This document shows, one piece after another, positions 13,118-13,411 of a stretch of DNA of 13,411 bases (positions are counted from its first letter, which is position 1; each line of letters starts with the position of its first letter). A program made the translations under genes and the position numbers. This DNA is from SXXH01 sp041165735. GTDB taxonomy: Bacteria; Planctomycetota; UBA1135; GCA-002686595. The notes under the pieces were generated by a model. That model was given only the letters and a program-made list of their open reading frames with translations. It was not told the origin of the DNA and searched no databases. The stretch lies in assembly GCA_046341775.1 (NCBI GenBank), contig JBKDQQ010000150.1, positions 1-13,411 on the forward strand. The letters are read 5' to 3'.

Positions 13118-13411
13118 ATGACCCCCGCCAATCCTCTCGTTCTCGCCATCGCCGCCGTATCGTTCCTCACCGGTCCGTTCGCGCTTCAAGCGAAAGCTGG
13201 GCACTGGGAGTTGGTCGAGCACCGCAGTACTGAAAGGCGCATCCGTGAAGAGGCGCTCTACAGCTACATTCTCGGATTCCAAACGGGAAGTTGGGTCTCT
13301 TTGGACGGTTGCGCGCTCTCGGGTGGGCTGCTTTTCAGCAGTAGCACGGTTCCGCCTACGGAACTCGGGCAGGAACTGAAGGAGAGCTACATCTGGGTGC
13401 AGGACCACCCC
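13118..13411 (+). CDS. Secreted protein of unknown function, N-terminal fragment (runs off right edge)
   Basis: The frame is open from ATG 13118 to the window end, giving 98 codons without a stop. Residues 1-27 form a signal peptide without a basic start: an n-region MTPANP, a hydrophobic core LVLAIAAVSFLTG and a likely cleavage region around ALQAKA. The mature part begins GHWELVEHRSTERRIREEAL and continues with SYILGFQTGSWVSLDG and SGGLLFSSSTV, mixing a charged segment with beta-like stretches. No family is recognised. No lipobox is present, so it should be periplasmic, cell-surface or released. A GGAGG seven bases upstream supports the start. Codon use differs from the rest of the window: 28 of 98 codons end in A or T, compared with 2 of the first 40 of metF. 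This suggests a lineage-specific or transferred gene, or weak selection on codon use. Confidence 0.8.
   Translation, partial: MTPANPLVLAIAAVSFLTGPFALQAKAGHWELVEHRSTERRIREEALYSYILGFQTGSWVSLDGCALSGGLLFSSSTVPPTELGQELKESYIWVQDHP

Overview
This is a GC-rich stretch whose genes end most codons in G or C. A TonB-dependent receptor fragment and two consecutive lipoproteins point to a bacterium with an outer membrane. Planctomycetota, Myxococcota or a similar high-GC lineage would fit, but nothing in the window fixes the phylum. The sequence is almost entirely coding, and no insertion sequence, integrase, CRISPR array or phage gene was seen.

Layout. At the left edge, on the minus strand, lies the N-terminal plug region of a TonB-dependent receptor (1-249). 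Upstream of it, also on the minus strand, is tRNA-Lys(CTT) at 452-527. Then comes a long plus-strand gene train from 785 to 10982. It encodes an enoyl-CoA hydratase/isomerase-family protein, an acyl-CoA dehydrogenase, a thioredoxin-like [2Fe-2S] ferredoxin, a kynureninase-like PLP enzyme, a degenerate protein kinase, a quinone-oxidoreductase-like reductase, a benzoate/aminobenzoate-type CoA ligase, a ChaN-like lipoprotein, an M20 amidohydrolase lipoprotein and a creatininase-family amidohydrolase. Junctions in this train range from 4-nt overlaps to a 46-nt gap, so it is probably one or two operons; the best internal promoter candidate is just before the CoA ligase. A hairpin separates it from a convergent minus-strand membrane protein (11004-11555). 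Divergent from that gene is a plus-strand pair, a 4-hydroxybenzoyl-CoA-type thioesterase overlapping metF (11631-12931). A secreted protein of unknown function starts at 13118 and runs off the right edge.

How the genes may work together. A kynureninase-like enzyme would release anthranilate. The CoA ligase would activate an aromatic acid. The hydratase, acyl-CoA dehydrogenase and oxidoreductase look like beta-oxidation-style steps after dearomatisation, and the thioesterase resembles those that clear stalled aromatic acyl-CoAs. The ferredoxin could supply electrons. This resembles aerobic CoA-dependent 2-aminobenzoate (anthranilate) degradation, possibly fed by kynurenine or by amide conjugates cleaved by the M20 and creatininase-family enzymes. 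No ring-attacking oxygenase or reductase, tryptophan dioxygenase or classical formamidase is in the window, so the pathway is an inference. The most unusual items are a kinase fold lacking key catalytic residues inside the catabolic operon, a tRNA-Lys in which both partners of the U8-A14 tertiary pair are changed, and a hydratase-family protein lacking the two classical glutamates.
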